Origin: Crystallibacter degradans
GTDB lineage: Bacteria; Actinomycetota; Actinomycetes; Actinomycetales; Micrococcaceae
Assembly (NCBI RefSeq): GCF_012952295.1
Contig: NZ_JABBCH010000001.1
Coordinates: forward strand, 1 to 64,000
Direction: 5' to 3'
DNA length: 64,000 nucleotides
In this document: one piece after another, positions 35,730 to 49,661 of the stretch
How positions within the stretch are numbered: the first letter of the stretch is position 1
Layout of the letters: every line of letters begins with the position of its first letter
The notes under the pieces: model-generated
What the model saw: only the letters and a program-made list of their open reading frames with translations
What the model was told of the DNA's origin: nothing
Database searches by the model: none
Made by a program: the position numbers and the translations under genes

Positions 35730-37372
35730 GGATAGCGACAGACATGGTTGCGGTGTCCACACCCCAGTAAGGGTCCGAACCCGTGTTGGTGCGGATTGTC
35801 GGCGCAGGGCTTGCTGCCCCCTGCGATGCGGCAGCCAATAGTAGTTGGTCGCCCGCTTTTACCGCCGAGTTGATTGCCAAGGTCTTGACGCCAGTCGTGG
35901 AAGCGTCAACAGTCCCCGCATCCAGCAGTAGGGTCGAGACGCCCGTCTCGTAGTTCAGCCGATAGATGCCTAGCCGAAGGACGGCCCCAGCGCCGCCAGC
36001 AGTAGTGACTTCCGGGCTGATGCTATTGAGCGTGCAGGAGCGCCCCACCACTAGCCGTCCCATCCGCAACCCGCCGTCACCGAACAGGAACGTGCTGGGA
36101 TTGTTGGTGCAGAAAGAGGCGTAGGACTTCCCCGACAGCATGGCAGCCGTGTCCGCCAGCACCCTTCCCTGGATAGCACCATCAATCTGCAAGTCGGAGT
36201 AAACGCGCTGAGGGTTGCGCGTTGCCCGGTTGTCGGTGACCACGGAGCCAATCTGAACCTGGATGGATGCAATGATCTGCACATCCGCGCCGAAGGTGGA
36301 GGCGATTAGTACCGCTGAACCCGTGCAGTTGTCCAGCCGGGTTCTCGACATGACGAATTGATTGCCGGACTTGAGGTGAACCAGATTGACGGGCTGATCT
36401 GCTCCGGCGTTGTGACCGAGCAGAGTTCCGCCGATAACTTCGAAGCCACCCAGTGCACCACCGACAGACCCGGCGGTGTTTTCGAACTCGATCAGCTACC
36501 CCGGCCCACCGAAAATAAACGGGTTGACCAAGGTGAGCGACCGGAAGTTCCTTACCCTCATCAACGGGACAGTGTTGGCCGAACCGCCGCTATCCTTTGC
36601 CGTCTCAATGTGCAGGTTTGTGATGCGGATGAACTCGGGGTAATTGTTTGTTGTTGCGTCCACATCGGGGCCAAGGTCGAGCGCCATCCCCGGCTGACGT
36701 TCGATAGTCAGTCCATAGAAGTCCAGCGTGTTGATCGTGCGCGGTGACGCGGGCATGGCCCTGACAGCAGGCAGGTCAACGGTTCCGCAGTTGTCCACGA
36801 ACACGTCATTGTAGGACGTGTTGCAGGAACCTCGAAGGTCTAGCCCGATGCCGGCGACGTAGGCGATGCGAACCTTATCTAGCCGGACCTCAAAGCCGTT
36901 GCTGATCTTGAGTCCGGCTTCCGGCGCACTGTTGCCATCCAGGTAGATGTTCTCTAGGGTGGCGCCGGTTGACTGGATGTCGAGCAGGGTTTTCGTGGAC
37001 CCTGAAACATGCTTGATCCTAACGCCCGCGTCGGCAACTGAGCCTGCCCCGAAGCGCAAGATGGAGCCACCAAGGCCAACCCATCGGGCGTCGCCGTTGC
37101 TGATGACCAACTGGTCGGCTAGGTAGGTTCCGGGCGGGAACCCTACAGAGCCCTTGACCGCGGCTGCGTCGGCTTGAGCAGCGTTGATCGCCGCAGTGTC
37201 GTCCGTGGTGCCGTCGCCCTTGGCGCCGTATGTCTTGACGTTGAAGATCTGCTCGCCTTCACCGACAAAGGTGGCAGTTACTTGCTCTAAAAGTTGGGCG
37301 GAAAATGGCTGGGGCTGACGGTCAATGGCAGCAACGGCTGGGGCTCCTGACGACCGAACCCTCTCATGCCCT
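35623..37372 (-). pseudogene. Tailspike-like beta-helix protein, no start and in-frame amber stop
   Basis: One continuous frame of ~583 codons. It opens after a TAA at ~37370 with no in-frame ATG/GTG/TTG before the pectate-lyase-3 motif FNVKTYGAKGDGTTDDTAAI. A parallel beta-helix follows (VRIKHVSGSTKTLLDIQSTG, LENIYLDGNS, LKISNGFEVRLDKVRIAYVA). A TAG at 36496-36498 interrupts it (FIFGGPG*LIEFENTAGSVG), then the same frame runs on to a tail-fibre-like C-terminal domain (LRLGIYRLNYETGVSTLLLD) ending RLIVGVV. Likely a phage tailspike or secreted polysaccharide lyase. Both lesions argue for a pseudogene; internal TTG/ATG starts could still give partial products. Confidence 0.75.
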
Positions 37373-37627
37373 TAGGCGACGGGCTGTGTCGCACCTTCGC
37401 CATGCAACTTTGTGAACCCATCGGGGACAGCCGTGGCGAACAGCTGCCCGGCCAGAGTTCAAAACGCATCGGTTAGCTGGATCCCCTCCATCGGGCTCTG
37501 CCTGCTCCAGTAATCGAGCGGACGGAGGCAGCACCCAACGTCCCACAACTGCAAGGTTGGACAGCGCTTCTTCCTTCACGGTTTCTCCACCAACTGGTTG
37601 ATTTGAGCTCAACTTGGGGATCCCCAT
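37370..37627 (-). pseudogene. Possible phage-tail gene remnant
   Basis: One frame begins MGIPKLSSNQPVGGETVKEE; another ends TLAGQLFATAVPDGFTKLHG then EGATQPVA and stop just before the tailspike frame. The ending looks like real coding sequence, the join is broken. I cannot name the family. Confidence 0.3.
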
Positions 37628-37647
37628 AATGAAGAACTCACCTTTGC

Positions 37648-41010
<3,363 letters not shown>

Positions 41011-41067
41011 CTATTCGCAGAAATAGAGACTCAGTGTTAGAGCCTTCTTATGCCGGCTACGATGACG

Positions 41068-42509
41068 GGCTCTTCGTCGTTTGTGGGAAAATGTCCTGTT
41101 AACTTGGTTAGCAAAAGGGCCCGTGGCCCAACTGGGATGACTGTATCTAAGCATTCACGGTGAAACAGGAACCACGAGCCTTTTTAGAGCCTACCCGCGT
41201 GGCAGTTGACGCTGCCATCGTATTGTTTCAACCTGCCCGATTTCCGAGTCATTTCCGTCGCTGTCCACGCCTTCGGCCAGCGACGAGTGCTGATCTCCAT
41301 CGACCTGCCGCCCGGCTGCCCGACGTGCGGAGTGATCTCTTCCCGCCGGAAGGAACGGCGCCTGCAGCGGCTGCGCGACATTCCCATGGCTGGTCGGCTA
41401 GAACTGATCTGGTCTAAGTACCGCTGGTTCTGTAACGAGGCGTTGTGTGAGCGATTGTCGTTCTTTGAATCCACCGCAGAAGTGCCCAGGTACGCCCGGA
41501 GCACCGGCTGGCTGCGGGAGCAGGTCATTTCGGCCATACTCGCATCCGGGAGGGCAGCCTCCGAGACCCCCGCAGCGTACGGGGTCTCGTGGCGGCCGGT
41601 CCGCAACGCGCTCAACTGTACCGCCGCGTGACGCTGCCCGATGTGAACAATATGGCTGCGGAAGCGTTCGGCATCGACGATGCACGTTACCGGTCCGTGC
41701 GCTACTTCCAGAATTCTCAGACGAACACCTGGATCCGATCCGGGCCTCGGATGACAACGATTGTGGATCTGGACAGCGGGCAGATGCTCGGGTGGTGGAT
41801 GGACGCGATTCCAAGGGCGTAGGTGACTGGCTCTTCGACCAGCAGCTGCAGTGGCGCCTCGGTGTTCGAGTGGTAGCGATCGATCTGACGGCGACGTTCC
41901 ACAAGACCTTCCAGATGTTACTGCTGCGCACCGCCGTGGCCGTGGACTACTTCCATCTGGTCGCGTTGGGCAACAGCATACTCATCGAGGTGCGCCAGCG
42001 CCTGACGCAGGAGACGAAGCGCCGCCGGCGGGCCACGGACCCGGACCCGGCCTGGGCGAGCCGCATGCTGCTGAAGGCGGATGAAAGCTCTCGGACCGAG
42101 CGCGGGACCGGCTGCAGGTCGTCTTCGACGTCGACGAGGCCAGCGGAAAGCTGCAAGCGGCCTGTCAGGTCACGGAACAACTGCGGCGTCCGCTGCGAAC
42201 CGCCTCACTCGCCGACACCGCTGCCACGAAAAACGAGCTGCCCAGACTCGTCGAGCGTGCCGGCCAGCCGGAGACGAACCGGCTTTGGCGCACGATCCAG
42301 CGCTGATGGAACGAGATCAAAGTCATGATCATCACCGCAGCGACGACGGGCAAGGTAGAAGCCGACAACACCGGCACCAACAACGTAAAGCGAAAGACGC
42401 GCGGCTACAAACTCCAGGACAACTACAAGTCGATTATCCTAATGAGCAGTGCGGTCAAAATTATGGCATGACTTTTCACCTCAGCGAACTCCCATTTTTC
42501 GCGAGAGCC
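41068..42509 (+). mobile_element. ISL3-family element, decayed
   Basis: Left end GGCTCTTCGTCGTTTGTGGG at 41068 and, inverted at the right, GGCTCTCGCGAAAAATGGGA ending at 42509 are ISL3-type imperfect terminal repeats. Between them lies a transposase readable only in several frames: CPTCGVISSRR zinc finger, then RYRSVRYF and WMTTIVDLD-like segment, then GVRVVAIDLTATFHKTFQML and VDYFHLVALGNSI, then RARDRLQVVFDVDEASGKLQ and QPETNRLWRTIQR stop. No clear target duplication. Confidence 0.75.
41206..42470 (+). pseudogene. ISL3-family transposase, multiple frameshifts
   Basis: At least three frame changes (~41630, ~41820, ~42085) and an in-frame stop near 42305. It ends NNVKRKTRGYKLQDNYKSII then LMSSAVK, the normal ISL3 C-terminus. 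Not expected to be active. Confidence 0.8.
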
Positions 42510-42726
42510 AGATATCGACCCCACCATGCCCGGGCAGCTGACCATTGGCCAGGACCCGCTGCCCACAGACCACGCAACCTATGCTGCCGCCTAGCTCTGC
42601 GAACACCTGACGAACACGAAACTCATTCCCCGGCCTCGACCGGATTCTGCGCTACGAAATCAAAAACCGCGCCTGAGCCTTACGCGAGCTACTGCGCCGC
42701 GTCAGGAGCCCTAGACGCTGCCGCCG

Positions 42727-42830
42727 GCGGAACGAAATTGAAGTCCTCATCGTTACCGGCCCCACTACCAGCATGGTTGCCGCGAGCAATACTGCGATCA
42801 AACAGATCAAATGTTCCTGCCAAGAGTTCG
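42727..42830 (+). repeat. Second ISL3 transposase C-terminal fragment
   Basis: Reads EIEVLIVTGPTTSMVAASNT then AIKQIKCSC, matching the ISL3 C-terminal motif (IEVLIVTGATT...NTAIKHIK). The flanking sequence from 42510 to 43030 is otherwise unassigned and looks like stacked element debris. Confidence 0.5.
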
Positions 42831-43030
42831 TTGATACACCAATTACACCGCGCGTACTAAACTCAGAAGCGTCGCCACAGCAGCCTGATTATGCATTACA
42901 GCAGTAGCGTTCGCCACGAATAGCGGAGAGCCGGGTGGTTGGCTGCGGACTTAACCCGTGTACCAATCACGACGTCGATCCCGTCGCGCCACAGGTGCTG
43001 CGCCAAGGGGGTTTCCTTATGGTTTTGGTC

Positions 43031-44415
43031 GGGACTGTCCGATAGACGGTGTGTGGGGTCCGGCGGTTTTCATTAGTGGGAGGTTCCCTCGAACCGACCG
43101 GCGAAGGTGATCGCGAACGCGTTGAGCGCAGGCTTCCACCTCATCACCCAGCGTGCCCGGCCTCCGCCGGTAGGGTCAAGAGACCTGGTGACCAGGTAGA
43201 GGCAATTCAGTGCAGCGGCCTCATTGGGGAAATGCCCGCGCGCCCTCACCGCCCGCCGGTAGCGGGCATTGATCGACTCGATCGCGTTCGTCGTGCAGAT
43301 CACCCGCCGGATCTCCACGTCGTACTCCAGGAACGGCACAAACTCCGCCCAGGAGGATTCCCAGAGCTGCACGATGGCTGGATACCGTTGGCCCCACTCG
43401 GCTTTGAATTCGTCGAACCTGTCCTTCGCGGCCTGCTCGCTCGGCGCGGTGTAGACCGGCTTGAGCGCCTTGACGATCCCATCGCGGTGCTGCCGGCCGG
43501 CGTACCGGAAGCTGTTGCGGATCAGGTGCACGATGCACTGCTGAACCACCGTTCGCTCCCAGGTGGTCGTGATCGGGCTCCGGCAGCCCTTTGAGCCCGT
43601 CGCAAACGGCGATGAGCACGTCTGCGACGCCCCGGTTCTTCAGTTCGGAGAAGACCTGCAGCCAGAACCGGGCGCCTTCGGCGCCGTCGCCGGCCCAGAT
43701 CCCGAGGATTTCCCGCTCCCCATTGGTGGTCACGCCCATGACGACTTAGAACGGGGTGTTGCGTACGTGGCCGTCACGGACCTTGACGGGCGATCGCGTC
43801 GACGAAGATCACCGGGTAGATCGGATCCAGCGGGGGGGGCGGACCATTCAGCGAGCTCACCGGCGACCTTCTCCGTGATCCGGCTGATGGTGTCCTTGGA
43901 GACTTTGGCCCCGTAGACCTCCTCGAAGTGCGCAGCGATCTCCCCGGTCGTCAAACCCCGGGCGCTCAGGGAGAGCACGATCTGATCGATCCCGTCCAAG
44001 CGCCGTTTCCGCTTGGGCACGATCACCGGCTCGAAGGATCCCTCGCGGTCCCGCGGCACCTCGATCTCCACCGGCCCGATCTCGGTCAACACGGTCTTGG
44101 ACCGGGTGCCATTGCGCATGTTGGCTGCGGTCGGAGTCTCGCCGTGCTCGTGGCCGAGGTGCTCGGTCAGTTCCGCTTCCAGCGCGGTCTCGAGCACGTT
44201 CTTCGTGAGCTGGTTCAGCAGCCCGCCGGGGCCCACCAGGCTCACGCCCTGTTCCTTGGCCTGCGAGAGCAACTGCTCGGCGAGCTCCTTCTGATCGATG
44301 ATCTCTCCCGTCACGGGATCGATCATCGCCTCTGTCATCTCGGTCGTGAACTCTGACACGCCCGTCTCCTTTCGGATCAGGCCGTACCGTCACACACCGT
44401 TCTTCTTACAGTCCC
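43031..44415 (-). mobile_element. IS256-family insertion sequence with 8-bp target duplication
   Basis: Terminal inverted repeats GGGACTGTCCGATAGACGGT (from 43031) and GGGACTGTAAGAAGAACGGT (inverted, ending 44415) share GGGACTGT and ACGGTGTGTG. TTTTGGTC at 43023-43030 and again at 44416-44423 is a perfect target duplication. The right copy lies in the last codons of an IS110 transposase gene, so this element jumped into that IS. Confidence 0.92.
43073..44359 (-). pseudogene. IS256 (Mutator-like) transposase, broken
   Basis: Readable in three pieces: 44359 to ~43850 (TEMTEAMIDPVTGEIIDQKE, VSKDTISRITEKVAGEL), ~43820-43570 (FVDAI; MGVTTNGEREILGIWAGDGA; VADVLIAVCDGLKGLPE) and 43549-43073 (QQCIVHLIRNSFRYAG, TTNAIESINARYRRAVRARG). 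Lesions: extra bases near the G8 run at ~43830, a disturbed stretch near 43790-43800, a TAA in place of a tyrosine codon at ~43747, and an extra base near 43572. The DDE aspartates (VDAI, CDGLKG) and the final E are recognisable. Confidence 0.85.
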
Positions 44416-44423
44416 TTTTGGTC

Positions 44424-45498
44424 AAGCGGCTTGGGGGGCTTTTGTGTTCGTAGAGGGTTCCGTTCTTGAGCATGGCGAAGATGACGTCGCAGCGGCGTCG
44501 GGCGAGGCAGATGACAGCGGCGTTGTGTTTCTTGCCTTGGGCCCGTTTCCGCTCGTAGTAGGCCTTGGAGAGCGGGGCGTGACAGGATGCGATCCACGCC
44601 GATCTGAAGAGGGCGTTCTTGAGCTGCTTGTTCCGGGAGCGGGCTGGGAACTCGCCGCGGATCGAGGTCCAGGAGCGTCGGGTTACCGGAGAGGGAAGTC
44701 GTCCAGGAGTTTTTCGACTTCCGCGGCGACGATGGCGCGCTGGTGTTTGAGTTCCGTGATTTGTCCGGCGACTCTGGGGATGACCAGTTCCACGGCTTCG
44801 GTGCCGGTCACTGTAACCGTCTGCTCATTCAGTGCCGTGAAGACTGCTTCGATGAGCTTTGCAGGGTCCTTGCGGCTATGGTTACGGGCCCAGCGCAGGA
44901 CGTTTGCCCGTCCGGCAGCGCGCAGGCCGGTCGGACCGGCGTACTTGATCAGCATGTCCAGCACCAGGGCCCGGGTCAACACGTCTCCGGGGAAAACGCG
45001 CTCCAGTGCCGGGAAGATCTGCAGCAGCAAGGACCGCAACCTGTTGATCGCCCTGGTGCACTCGTGCGTCAGATCCGCGTCAAAGCCGGAGAGGACCTTC
45101 AAGGCCGAGAGGACCTCGCTGTCCCGGTCCACCGCACGCAGGGTATGCGGCATCGACCGTGCCGTTTCAGCGATGATGAACGCGTCCCGGGCATCGGTCT
45201 TCGACTTCCCCGGATACAGATCCGCCGCCTTGCGCATCGCGAGACCGGGCAGGTAGGCGACTTCGCAGCCGCAGTCCCGGGCGACAGCGACCGGAAGAGC
45301 TCCGATCGTGTTCGGCTGATCCACGACCATGAGTACTTTGCCGTGCTGCTGCAGCCCGCTGAACAGTTCCCGCAGCTTGGCTTCGTCCTGTGGCAGCGGC
45401 CTGTCGAACAGCCGTTGCCCGGCACGGTCGAGGGCAGTGGCGTGGTGCTCGGACTTGCCGACATCCAGCCCGCAGTACACATCGAATCCCTGGTTCAT
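44424..45498 (-). pseudogene. IS110-family transposase with internal deletion
   Basis: Starts at ATG 45498 (MNQGFDVYCGLDVGKSEHHA). DEDD N-terminal domain is intact (GLDVGK, VDQPNT, YPGKSKTDARDAFII). After EVEKLLDDFPLR (44683) the normal helix-hairpin-helix part (about 50 residues) is missing. The C-terminal part resumes in another frame (GEFPARSRNKQLKNALFRSA, KAYYERKRAQGKKHNAAVIC, RCDVIFAMLKNGTLYEHKSP). The last codons are interrupted by the IS256. Inactive. Confidence 0.85.
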
Positions 45499-45943
45499 GG
45501 CGCTCCTTTGCACCACTATATGGCCGCCAGTCACGACACCTGATGCCGGCACCCACGTTACAAAGAGACCAGAACCTGCTTGTCCGGCCACGTCCCTATC
45601 AGCGGTCAGCAAGTGTCTCCGAACCCGGCGACAACACCCCCTGTGAGTATTGATGTGGCTGGTCCGGGACCGGCTGGCAGAGTAGGTACTGGCCGCCTCT
45701 CTAGGGTTGTGGCTCAACACCCCCTCGGCCTCACTGTGGGCCTTGAATCCGAATTGCCCGGCTTTGGAGATGGCGGCCGGCGCCTGCTCGGCCCGCACCG
45801 ACGGCTTGATCAGAAGACTGCCCAGCCCCTTTGCGGGTTGTGGCCCATCACAGGATTGCCTCGGAAGTGACCTTTCGCCCGGGCGGAGCCGGCCGTACCG
45901 CGGCCAACGTGCCCGTTCACGAGGAAGGAAATCCGTAATCGCG
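45499..45943. ncRNA. Noncoding ends of two divergent IS110 elements, candidate bridge RNAs
   Basis: About 445 bp between the two IS110 transposase starts with no credible gene. In IS110-family elements the region before the transposase encodes a bridge RNA that pairs with donor and target DNA. A short stem GCTGGTC/GACCGGC (one G-T pair) is near 45660-45675. The RNA itself is inferred from the family, not seen. Confidence 0.35.
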
Positions 45944-47029
45944 ATGACCACTGTCGCCCACAACTTCACATTCGTCATCGGCGTGGACACGCACGCCCGT
46001 ACCCACACCTACGCCGTGCTCGCCGCTAACGGCGAGCAGCTGGGCACAGAGTCGTTCCCCAATACGCACGCGGGCAGATCCCGCGCGATCGCATGGGCTG
46101 CCCGCCGAACGGGCGGAGACCTCGAAGCTCTCTGGGTCATCGAAGGGACCGGCAGCTACGGGGCGCTGCTGGCCGGTACCGTGATCCGCGCCGGCTACCG
46201 CGTCGTAGAAGCACCTAGGGTCAGGGCGTACGCGACGGCCCGGCACGGCGCAGGAAAATCCGATCCGCTGGACGCCGCCGCCATCGCTGCCGCAGCCCTA
46301 CCGCTCAAGGAATCCCACCTGCGCATCCCGCGCCAGGACGAGGGAGTCCGAGCCGCCCTGCGCGTTCTCGTGACAGCCAGAGAACAGATCACAGACGAGC
46401 GCACCGCGAAAGTCAACGCTCTGACCGCACTGCTGCGCAGCGTCGACCTCGGCGTGGACGCCCGCAAGCCCCTGACGGACACCCAGATCGCCGAGATCAC
46501 CCGGTGGCGCCAACGCGACGAGGAACTGTCCGCGGCGACCGCCCGCACCGAGGCGATCCGTCTCGCCAAACGCATAGTTGTCCTTGACGCCGAGCTCAAG
46601 GACAACGAGAAGCGTACCGTAGAGCTCATCCAGGCTAGCCCCGTCGCGCCCCTGTTGGAGGAGACCGGGGTCGGACCCGTAACTGCCGCAGTGGTCTACA
46701 CCGCGTGGTCCCATCTGGGTCGGGTTCGCTCCGAGGCCGCCTTCGCCGCCCTCGCCGGCGTCAATCCCATCCCCGCCTCATCCGGGAACACCGTCCGACA
46801 CCGGCTCAACCGCGGCGGCGACAGGCGCTTGAACAGCGCCCTGCATATGGCCACCGTCGTTAGAATGGTCCACGATCCGGCGACCCGAGCCTACGCCCAG
46901 CGCCGAACTGCCGAAGGGAAGACCTCGCGCGAGATCCGACGCTGCCTCAAGCGCTACCTCGCCCGACGCCTCTACCGCACTCTCAACGCGTTACACACGG
47001 CCCCTGCTACGCCTCCGCTAACTGTTTGA
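45944..47029 (+). CDS. IS110-family transposase, intact
   Basis: 361 aa from ATG 45944 (TTVAHNFTFVIGVDTHARTH). The DEDD RuvC-like domain is complete: FVIGVDTH, VIEGTGSYG, GKSDPLDAAAIA. The C-terminal Tnp_20 part is also complete (EETGVGPVTAAVVYTAWSHL, SEAAFAALAGVNPIPASSGN). An in-frame reading to 45707 includes noncoding sequence. Only apparently functional transposase in the cluster; element ends not defined. Confidence 0.9.
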   Translation: MTTVAHNFTFVIGVDTHARTHTYAVLAANGEQLGTESFPNTHAGRSRAIAWAARRTGGDLEALWVIEGTGSYGALLAGTVIRAGYRVVEAPRVRAYATARHGAGKSDPLDAAAIAAAALPLKESHLRIPRQDEGVRAALRVLVTAREQITDERTAKVNALTALLRSVDLGVDARKPLTDTQIAEITRWRQRDEELSAATARTEAIRLAKRIVVLDAELKDNEKRTVELIQASPVAPLLEETGVGPVTAAVVYTAWSHLGRVRSEAAFAALAGVNPIPASSGNTVRHRLNRGGDRRLNSALHMATVVRMVHDPATRAYAQRRTAEGKTSREIRRCLKRYLARRLYRTLNALHTAPATPPLTV

Positions 47030-47296
47030 CAGATATAGAAGATTCGGATTATCAATAAAAGGGCGAGAAAGTCATACCGGGTCCATCGACAATATCCCCG
47101 GCTTTCGGGAACTAAATAAATGCAACGGGGATCACCGTCTCATCTCAGCGATCCGAGGACCGGATAGCCATGGATGAACGACCGCGACCGTAGTCCGGTT
47201 GGTGCGCGCCTGCACCGACGGGGCTTAGAAGGTTGGCCGTACATAGCCAGCAGAACATTCCGCGCGCCGTATGAGCCGAAATGCATGGCAGTGTGA
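47030..47296. other. Intergenic region at the IS/polysaccharide junction
   Basis: About 270 bp, no gene seen. Base composition shifts here towards AT as the glycosyltransferase cluster begins. Confidence 0.3.
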
Positions 47297-48337
47297 TTAC
47301 ACAATGTCCGAAATAGCATTTCTAAGTTCTTGAAATTTCGATTCGACATACCGTTCCAGCTCGGCGTGTGCGCCATTAAACGTTAGCGGAGTTGACGCAA
47401 TCTCTCGAATCGCAATGGCCAAACCGAATGGATCCTCAATGTCCACCGCCTTTATTTGAGCACCCACAATATCCTGAACTTCCGATAAGGCCTCGGAGGT
47501 CCTCGTGACGACGTAGCGTCCAGCTGCCAACCCTTGCCATACCTTGTTGGCGAGGACGGTGGCCGCTTTTTCGGAATCGCCAAATACGCCCAATACGACA
47601 TCAGAATCATGAATTTCTTGAATTAGATCAGATTCCGGAATGTTCCCCCGAAATTCAATACTCGAAATTCCGGCACCATTGGCAAGGATCTCGATTGGCG
47701 GCCGCCCCTCTCCATCACCGATAAATACGATCTCCATATTTACATCGTTCAATATGGCGAGATTCGCAACGACATATTCCAATCCATGAAGTGGGATATA
47801 GTTTCCATAATATAGGAGCCGGAACCGGCCGCTCCTCGGCTGGGCGGGGGCCGGCTTTGCCCAACCGGGAGCCCCGACGGGGCACGACACAACCTTATCA
47901 GCGCCGTCTCGTTCCAGGCGTTTCATGCGAACGTTAGTGTCCACTAGCGCTATGTTACTCAATTGCGCAGACAACCAGTCAAAGAGGCGATAAATTCTAC
48001 CTCGAACCGATTTCGCGCCTACGCGAGCCCAATCCTCCACATTCGTTTCATACATACCAACAAATGCGTCGACAACGAGGGGGGCACGATTGTAAATTGC
48101 CACAATTTTTGCAACCCATGCGTATTGAACCCCCAATTCCGACAATATAACTAGGTCAAAGGGGCCACTAATGCGAAGGGTTCGAAAGAGCATCGTTAGG
48201 CACGTGATTATATAACTGGCGTGGTCTTCGCGATAATCTTCAGTTACGTCGTGCCCCCAAGCACGTAAGTAACCGCGAATACGCTTATTACGAGGGTAAT
48301 CAGAATCATGGATATTCAAATAAAGTACTCTTGCCAC
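47297..48337 (-). CDS. Glycosyltransferase family 4 protein
   Basis: About 346 aa from a GTG at 48337 (VARVLYLNIHDSDYPRNKRI); a reading from 48433 adds atypical sequence. GT-B fold: RFRLLYYGNYIPLHGLEYVV, IEFRGNIPESDLIQEIHDSD, and NKVWQGLAAGRYVVTRTSEA (usual E-x7-E partly degenerate). Cytosolic transferase for repeat-unit assembly; sugar unknown. Start is uncertain. Confidence 0.82.
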   Translation of the reverse strand: MARVLYLNIHDSDYPRNKRIRGYLRAWGHDVTEDYREDHASYIITCLTMLFRTLRISGPFDLVILSELGVQYAWVAKIVAIYNRAPLVVDAFVGMYETNVEDWARVGAKSVRGRIYRLFDWLSAQLSNIALVDTNVRMKRLERDGADKVVSCPVGAPGWAKPAPAQPRSGRFRLLYYGNYIPLHGLEYVVANLAILNDVNMEIVFIGDGEGRPPIEILANGAGISSIEFRGNIPESDLIQEIHDSDVVLGVFGDSEKAATVLANKVWQGLAAGRYVVTRTSEALSEVQDIVGAQIKAVDIEDPFGLAIAIREIASTPLTFNGAHAELERYVESKFQELRNAISDIV

Positions 48338-48560
48338 GCGTACATCATCCCACGCTTGACGCAGGTTTGCGAAAGTGCCAGCATGCCCGTTGCAGCGTTG
48401 CGTGGAGGGTGCGCTGTGTTCTTTGGGCGACACACAACAGGTGCCCGTCGCCCCTCAGCCCTAAAGCGGTTAAGGTTGATCTGGGCATCGAAAGGACACA
48501 GACACCTATTCACCTGTCCGTCATTTTATCGAAACGGCCTACATTTGAAGGGACATTTGC

Positions 48561-49661
48561 GTGAACGCGCGTTATTATCACACAGCCCGGACTGCCCATC
48601 TTGAGCGTTTGGCCTTTTATGCGCCTGGGGTCTTCTACTACACCCATACCCGCGCGGATTTCGACACGAAACTTGCTCGCCAAATGGGCGCGAAGAAGTC
48701 CTCAGCTCTGGGTGTCGTAATAGACGTTCTGCGGAAGCGTATCGACACGTTGGAAGTCCCTGAACCATTCGCGGTTAAGTTGTGGCCACAACTAAGCGTG
48801 ATTCATGCCGTACTGGTTGTCACGAATTTTCTGGGCATTTCTAGGACCAAGATCAGGTCATATGCAATCGAAAATTATCCTGTGGACGCCAAGCTCCATG
48901 AGTTCCTTCGCTTGCCTCGAAATGTAACCAGCTTCATCGCTAAGTGCGTGGGCGGCTTCCTTGTAAGAAGTTCAGATAAGGTCGTGTTTGGAACTGCCGA
49001 GGCCCGCGACGTATATATGACACTATTGGGAGCTCCAGCCTTTCGCAATACTCACTGGGAGTTAATATGGCACATTCCCTCTCCCCGACCTTCGGTAGAC
49101 TTCGCCTCACCACGAGCTCGAAATTTGATTTTCCTAGGAACTTTCGAAGAGCGTAAGGGGATAGCAGAAATGCTCAAAGCCTGGAGCATTATTCGGGATC
49201 GCCTACCTGATGCGCAACTAACAATTGTTGGGAAGGGGCACCTGCAACATGAAATAGAAGCAGTTGCACAACGCGATCAGAGGATGGAGATTGTGCTCGA
49301 CCCGAGCCGGGACGAGATATTCAAGTATCTAGCCCGGAGCAAGGCATTAATTTTGTTTTCGAAACCGTCTCCTGGTTGGAAGGAACAGGTGGGACTGCCC
49401 ATAGTCGAGGGCCTTTCTGCTGGCTGTGAGATCGTGACTTCGGACGAGACCGGTATTCGCGATTGGTTAGCAACACATGAACATAACGTAGTCCCGGTGA
49501 CGGCACAGATCCCCGAAATCGCAGAAGCAACGGTCCGAGCTCTAACTTCTGAAAGAGGGCCGGCGGACATAGTGGGGCATCTTCCTACAGAAGACGGGAG
49601 AAGGACAGCAGACTCATTGATATTTGCTTCGAATCAGGATAAGAGTTGGAAACTGCGATAG
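48561..49661 (+). CDS. Glycosyltransferase family 4 protein
   Basis: 366 aa from GTG 48561. GT1/GT4 C-terminal domain: LIFLGTFEERKGIAEMLKAW, LTIVGKGHLQHEIEA, and SPGWKEQVGLPIVEGLSAGC for nucleotide-sugar binding (E-x7-E). Divergent from the preceding glycosyltransferase. AT-rich codon use compared with the flanks. Substrate unknown. Confidence 0.85.
   Translation: MNARYYHTARTAHLERLAFYAPGVFYYTHTRADFDTKLARQMGAKKSSALGVVIDVLRKRIDTLEVPEPFAVKLWPQLSVIHAVLVVTNFLGISRTKIRSYAIENYPVDAKLHEFLRLPRNVTSFIAKCVGGFLVRSSDKVVFGTAEARDVYMTLLGAPAFRNTHWELIWHIPSPRPSVDFASPRARNLIFLGTFEERKGIAEMLKAWSIIRDRLPDAQLTIVGKGHLQHEIEAVAQRDQRMEIVLDPSRDEIFKYLARSKALILFSKPSPGWKEQVGLPIVEGLSAGCEIVTSDETGIRDWLATHEHNVVPVTAQIPEIAEATVRALTSERGPADIVGHLPTEDGRRTADSLIFASNQDKSWKLR

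Noticed and set aside
42510-43030. Coding sequence between the ISL3 and IS256 elements
   Set aside because: Frames are broken; only a short ISL3 C-terminal fragment is recognisable.
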